A DNA stretch of 64,000 bases from Sipunculus nudus (Eukaryota; Annelida; Sipuncula; Golfingiida; Sipunculidae), in the NCBI GenBank assembly GCA_026874595.1, contig CM049313.1, positions 17,793,508 to 17,857,507 on the forward strand, in the 5' to 3' direction. Positions 60,192 through 64,000 of this stretch are shown here, piece by piece (the first letter of the stretch is position 1; every line of letters starts with the position of its first letter). The notes under the pieces are model-generated. The model was not told the DNA's origin. It worked only from the letters and a program-made list of their open reading frames with translations, and did not search any database. Both the position numbers and the translations under genes were made by a program.

Positions 60192-61585
60192 ATGTGAAAA
60201 GAGATGTCTTTCGTCTTATGAATACATTTGTGAGGATAGAAAAAAGTGTGTATGAAAGTTCGTGTTACGTAAGTATGAGCTTGTACTCCAATTATATTAT
60301 TTCCCCACGATAATACTCAGAAGCGCTGATTCCTCTTCGAAATCAGCAAATTCACATCACATTGCAAACTATACAAATCTGCATATATGATATCTTCGGA
60401 GTATTTTCTCTAGGCATCCCCGTGCCTATACACAATTTATCTTTGAATAAAACCCAGCAAGCCCAGTGACGGACTCGAAGCGGAGAAACAGAAAAAGCAC
60501 GTGTACGGCCCGCTAATAACTTCAAGCGTGGAAACCACGCATCTTACGAGAAAGCCGCAGACAGTACAGGATATGACTATAATAAATATAGTTTTCAAAA
60601 ATATTTGTTAAAACGAGTATTAAAAAAAACTGAAACTTGGAAGATTTGAAATATTAAGATACCGGAACATAATAAACAGTTAAAACAGTGAAAGTGCCCC
60701 GGTCCCCAAACGAGTGGTCTTGGTATATATGTTTACGCATATATCGATCATGCAACATATTGTTTGGAGCTCCGCAACGTCACTCAACTGCAATCGTTAT
60801 GGCCTTGTAGTTCTTCCAGATTCCTTGTAAGTTGTGGGTAGAGTGATTCGTGACAAATTCGTAAATAATTCGTTGGTAGGCGATGTTTAGTGATCGAGAT
60901 GAGTATATTATAGCAATATTTTAAAGAGGTAATACGAAATCAGGAAATTTGTGAGAAGTTCGTGGAACATATTGTTTTTATATCCATACTTAACGTCAAG
61001 GAATGAACACCTCCGATTTTATATAGCCGATCTGATATAGAGTCGATGTTTTGTTTTATATCTAATGAAAAGCAGAAACTCGACTTAAAAGGGCCTATTT
61101 GGATATGACGTATCAAAGACCATATCTTTCATTCAAAAAAGCAATTAAGTGCCGATCATACGGGGCACGGTCTACATTTTGCTTATAACCCCGTGTTTAA
61201 AACATGTGGCGTGTTTGAAAAGGACAAAATATGGCTTTGCTTCAGTTGCTCTCAATATGGATATCCATTGAATTTCATTATCTACACATGCGAAATCAGC
61301 CACCTTCAGAGAATGTTTCTTTCTCTTCGCTGACATCGGCAAGTGAACCATTTTACCAACAACATGTATATAAACAAGCTCAGCAGTCTTTGAAGGGGTG
61401 CAATACACACTTTTCTTATAAATTTTTCCTATAAATTAATATTTATGGTGCGTTTTCTCGCAGCTCTCAAATAATGGAACAGACATGTTCTTGTCAATCG
61501 TTGCCAAGACAAAAAATTACTGGGAGAGTTAATATGAAAGCATGTTTATTAAATAGAGACAGACTTTTGGCATGTATTTTGATGT

Positions 61586-63354
61586 ATTTCTTCGGATAGT
61601 TTATGGCACGGGAAGAAGTCCCAAGTTACGGAAAATTGCCATCCAAATGGTTATCCCGACAGAAAATGGTGTTTTCAAACTCATAAATGCCCCTAGGGTG
61701 AATCGGAGGAAGTTATTTCCTATGATTAGATATATTTATATAATTAAACGCTATGATATTAACAAAGGAAAACATGAGGTATGACCTACTTTTTCCCTAG
61801 GTAAAAGCGAAATTATTTAGGTCTTGACACAACTAAAAATATCTTTAAATCCGGAGCAGAGTTTAACAAAACATTATGGAATTCCTCCAGACCTATCTTC
61901 ATGAAAGATCTAAATCTGTCGACCTATTTTTTCAAATACTTAATATTGAATTATTGATGAAACTGTGGCTACCAGACTGAAAACAATTCTTCTAAATTAA
62001 ATACATGAAAATGAAACAGGATTCTTGAAAGACAGCTACACGGGAGAAAATGTGAATGTGGTATTGAAAAGTGTCCATCATTCCATGCAGGACTGGATGT
62101 CAAAATATATTGCTCATAATGGGGGATTTTGAAAACACAATAAACTATAGTCTTGTTTCATATTACAGCTTTTAAGCACTTTAAGCTTGGTCCAAAAATA
62201 ATAAAAAAAATAAGTTGAATGAGCTGTTAAACAATTAACGGTTGGCATCCAGTCTGTTTTAAGTTTCAAGGAATATCCAGTAAGGCAGTCCTATTACACC
62301 TTATAAATTTTGTCTAATTGTTGAAATTAAAGCAGAGAATAAGGCTGAAGATTGATGCATTATTGACAATGATGATAGTTAAAATATGCACTTGACATCG
62401 TCATTTTTCTTGTAAATATACGGTCAATGAATGGATCGTTAAAGCTATTTATCCAATTCTCCAGTAAATCAAAGCATGTTTTTGATGATTGGACAGCTGT
62501 GGTATTTTCCAGGTGAACATTTAACGTAATTAATCCTGATACAGTAAATGTTATGAATCAACCAATTTTGGTTCATCCATCATGGATGAATAGCAAACTT
62601 TTTTTTCAAGTAGAAAAGAATAATTATCTTTGATTACTTTCAACTAAAATATGCATTTCTAATTGAAGATCATTTAGGGCTTAACGTTGATTTCGTTTGA
62701 TAAATTATGGTCAATGCCTGCCCATAATGGAGATCAAAATGGTATCAGCAATGAAGGCATACCAGGCTGTATTGTTGCAGTCTCGCGTTAAGAAATGAAC
62801 CCATATAATCGCATATTAAGATGCCTTTCGTAAGGACTTACAATAGCACAACATTAGCATTTCGGGTGGCTATGTTACCAAAAAAAAAACCCACGAATTT
62901 CAGTTAATGTAATTAACCCTCCCTCTCTCTATTCTGTGTGTGGGTGGGTATACGTGTGTCCGCAACATATCTAGAGAACTGTTTCACTGATGTATTGAGA
63001 TTTATCACATAGGTTGCCATGGTAAAAAAAACTCCAAATTTGTTGTAAATCCAAGCGTAAATCCAACCCCGGAAAGAGTAATTTATTGGTTTTATGTATC
63101 AGGTGACGACAGGGGCGTCAGGACATAAGGGATGGTCAATGTAATCATCCCCATGCTATTCAAAGAACAATATTTATATATTGTAAATATATTAATAATT
63201 AGAATTGCAGTCCTTGGTTTCATTTCTGAGTTTACTTTTATATATTATGTATTTAAACCTGGTTTAGAAGTAACCTATACGGTAAACATAATACCTTATT
63301 TTTAAAACCTTATACTTCAATGTAATAAATTTGAAATGTGTAATTCAGACAATA

Positions 63355-63415
<61 letters not shown>

Positions 63416-64000
63416 ATATATATATTTATATATAAACATATGCATATTAGTTGTAGGAATCGTTTGCAAAATATAGTTGATGACTGAAAGATAGAAAACA
63501 GCCGATGATCGATTATTAATCGATTATTTTATTTACCGTCAATATTACCACGAAATATGTTGTATAAGATTACACGTTAAATATTGAACAAGTAAATTCA
63601 GTCTAAATTTTATATCACACTGAAAGTTAAGCAAAGGCAGGTTTGTTGACCTTTATTCGTTGCACAAAGGTTCTTTCAAAAATATCTGACAGAACAAGAA
63701 AATGTATTGGGATAATATATAGACTTATATGGATGTGCATATATGAAAATTTGTGTTCGATTATGCAAATAATACGCAATCGATGGTCGTTGATGAAACT
63801 GGGAACAGATATGGCCATCTTTCGTCTGCGGGTCGTTTCCCTGAAGGTTACACCGACACATTAATTTTCCCACTTTGTTATGTTTAATAATCTACATATT
63901 GCTCCTATATAGACGTAGATTCTTGTCAGTCCTGTTTCAGTTCCCGATCGCTAGTCCCACGCTCTGTTTACTTTTAACCAGTAATTGCTACCATGAGTAT
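61586..64000. other. No gene seen; (TA)n at 63361-63430
   Basis: AT-rich sequence beyond the duplication boundary. I looked for a C1q coding exon on the minus strand next to the 3' UTR relic and did not find one. Open frames at 61572-61784 and 63643-63864 have no recognised features. Confidence 0.55.

Larger units (their letters stand above)
57780..61585 (+). repeat. Inverted paralogous block B
   Basis: Partner of 22340-25300 plus 29876-30000, in opposite orientation. It includes introns and exons 2-3 of the peptide gene, its 3' flank, and near 61536-61585 (minus strand) the 3' UTR of a C1q-type gene whose coding part is absent. The block contains the pogo-like insertion at 58075-59081, which block A lacks. 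Confidence 0.88.

Noticed and set aside
61586-62300. Expected C1q coding exon on the minus strand beside the 3' UTR relic
   Set aside because: I searched for the C1q motifs on the minus strand and found none; the duplication ends within the 3' UTR.
1-64000. Bacterial-type systems (operons, CRISPR arrays, attachment sites)
   Set aside because: Introns, SINEs, LINE remains and polyadenylation signals show eukaryotic DNA. No regularly spaced direct repeats with unique spacers are present.

Overview
The window is AT-rich, repeat-crowded nuclear DNA from an invertebrate animal, most likely a bivalve mollusc. The support for this is a small intron-containing secreted C1q-domain gene (a family greatly expanded in bivalves), tRNA-derived SINEs, many kinds of cut-and-paste transposon remnants, and more than twenty long (TA)n tracts. 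No bacterial-style operons, rRNA genes, functional tRNA genes or CRISPR arrays were seen. The species assignment is inference.

Layout. 0-10 kb: tandem and dispersed repeats, an 889-bp inverted-repeat transposon (430-1318), a hAT transposase relic (about 3.4 kb) and a SINE (8.2 kb). 11.6-14.2 kb: a Mutator-like element with terminal inverted repeats, a target-site duplication, and remains of a SWIM zinc finger and a Ulp1-like protease. 16-19 kb: SINEs, one nested in another repeat with a clean target-site duplication. 19.7-22.4 kb: the C1q-domain gene, three coding exons, plus strand. 22.3-30.0 kb: a segment repeated in inverted orientation at about 57.8-61.6 kb, interrupted by a 4.6-kb transposon (25301-29875) with roughly 320-bp terminal inverted repeats and a broken PIN/XPG-like plus CXC-domain gene. 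32.7-33.2 kb: two phase-compatible exons forming the 3' end of an unrecognised gene. 34.8-56.4 kb: about three tandem copies of a roughly 5.9-kb non-coding unit, separately invaded by a hAT-like element, a repeat-bearing insertion and a degenerate LINE. 56.95-60.2 kb: a three-exon gene for a 78-residue secreted, cysteine-free (after cleavage) peptide that I do not recognise. 61.6-64 kb: nothing recognisable.

How the parts relate. The C1q gene (+) and the peptide gene were once a convergent pair. The inverted block at 57.8-61.6 kb carries the peptide gene plus a leftover of a C1q 3' UTR. The block at 22.3-30 kb carries the intact C1q gene plus a relic of the peptide gene: exon 2 with both splice sites, and decayed exon 3. 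The duplication also supplies empty-site comparisons that fix the ends of the 4.6-kb transposon and of a pogo-like element. The remaining open reading frames are mostly translations of (TA)n, (TC)n or transposon sequence and are not reported as genes.
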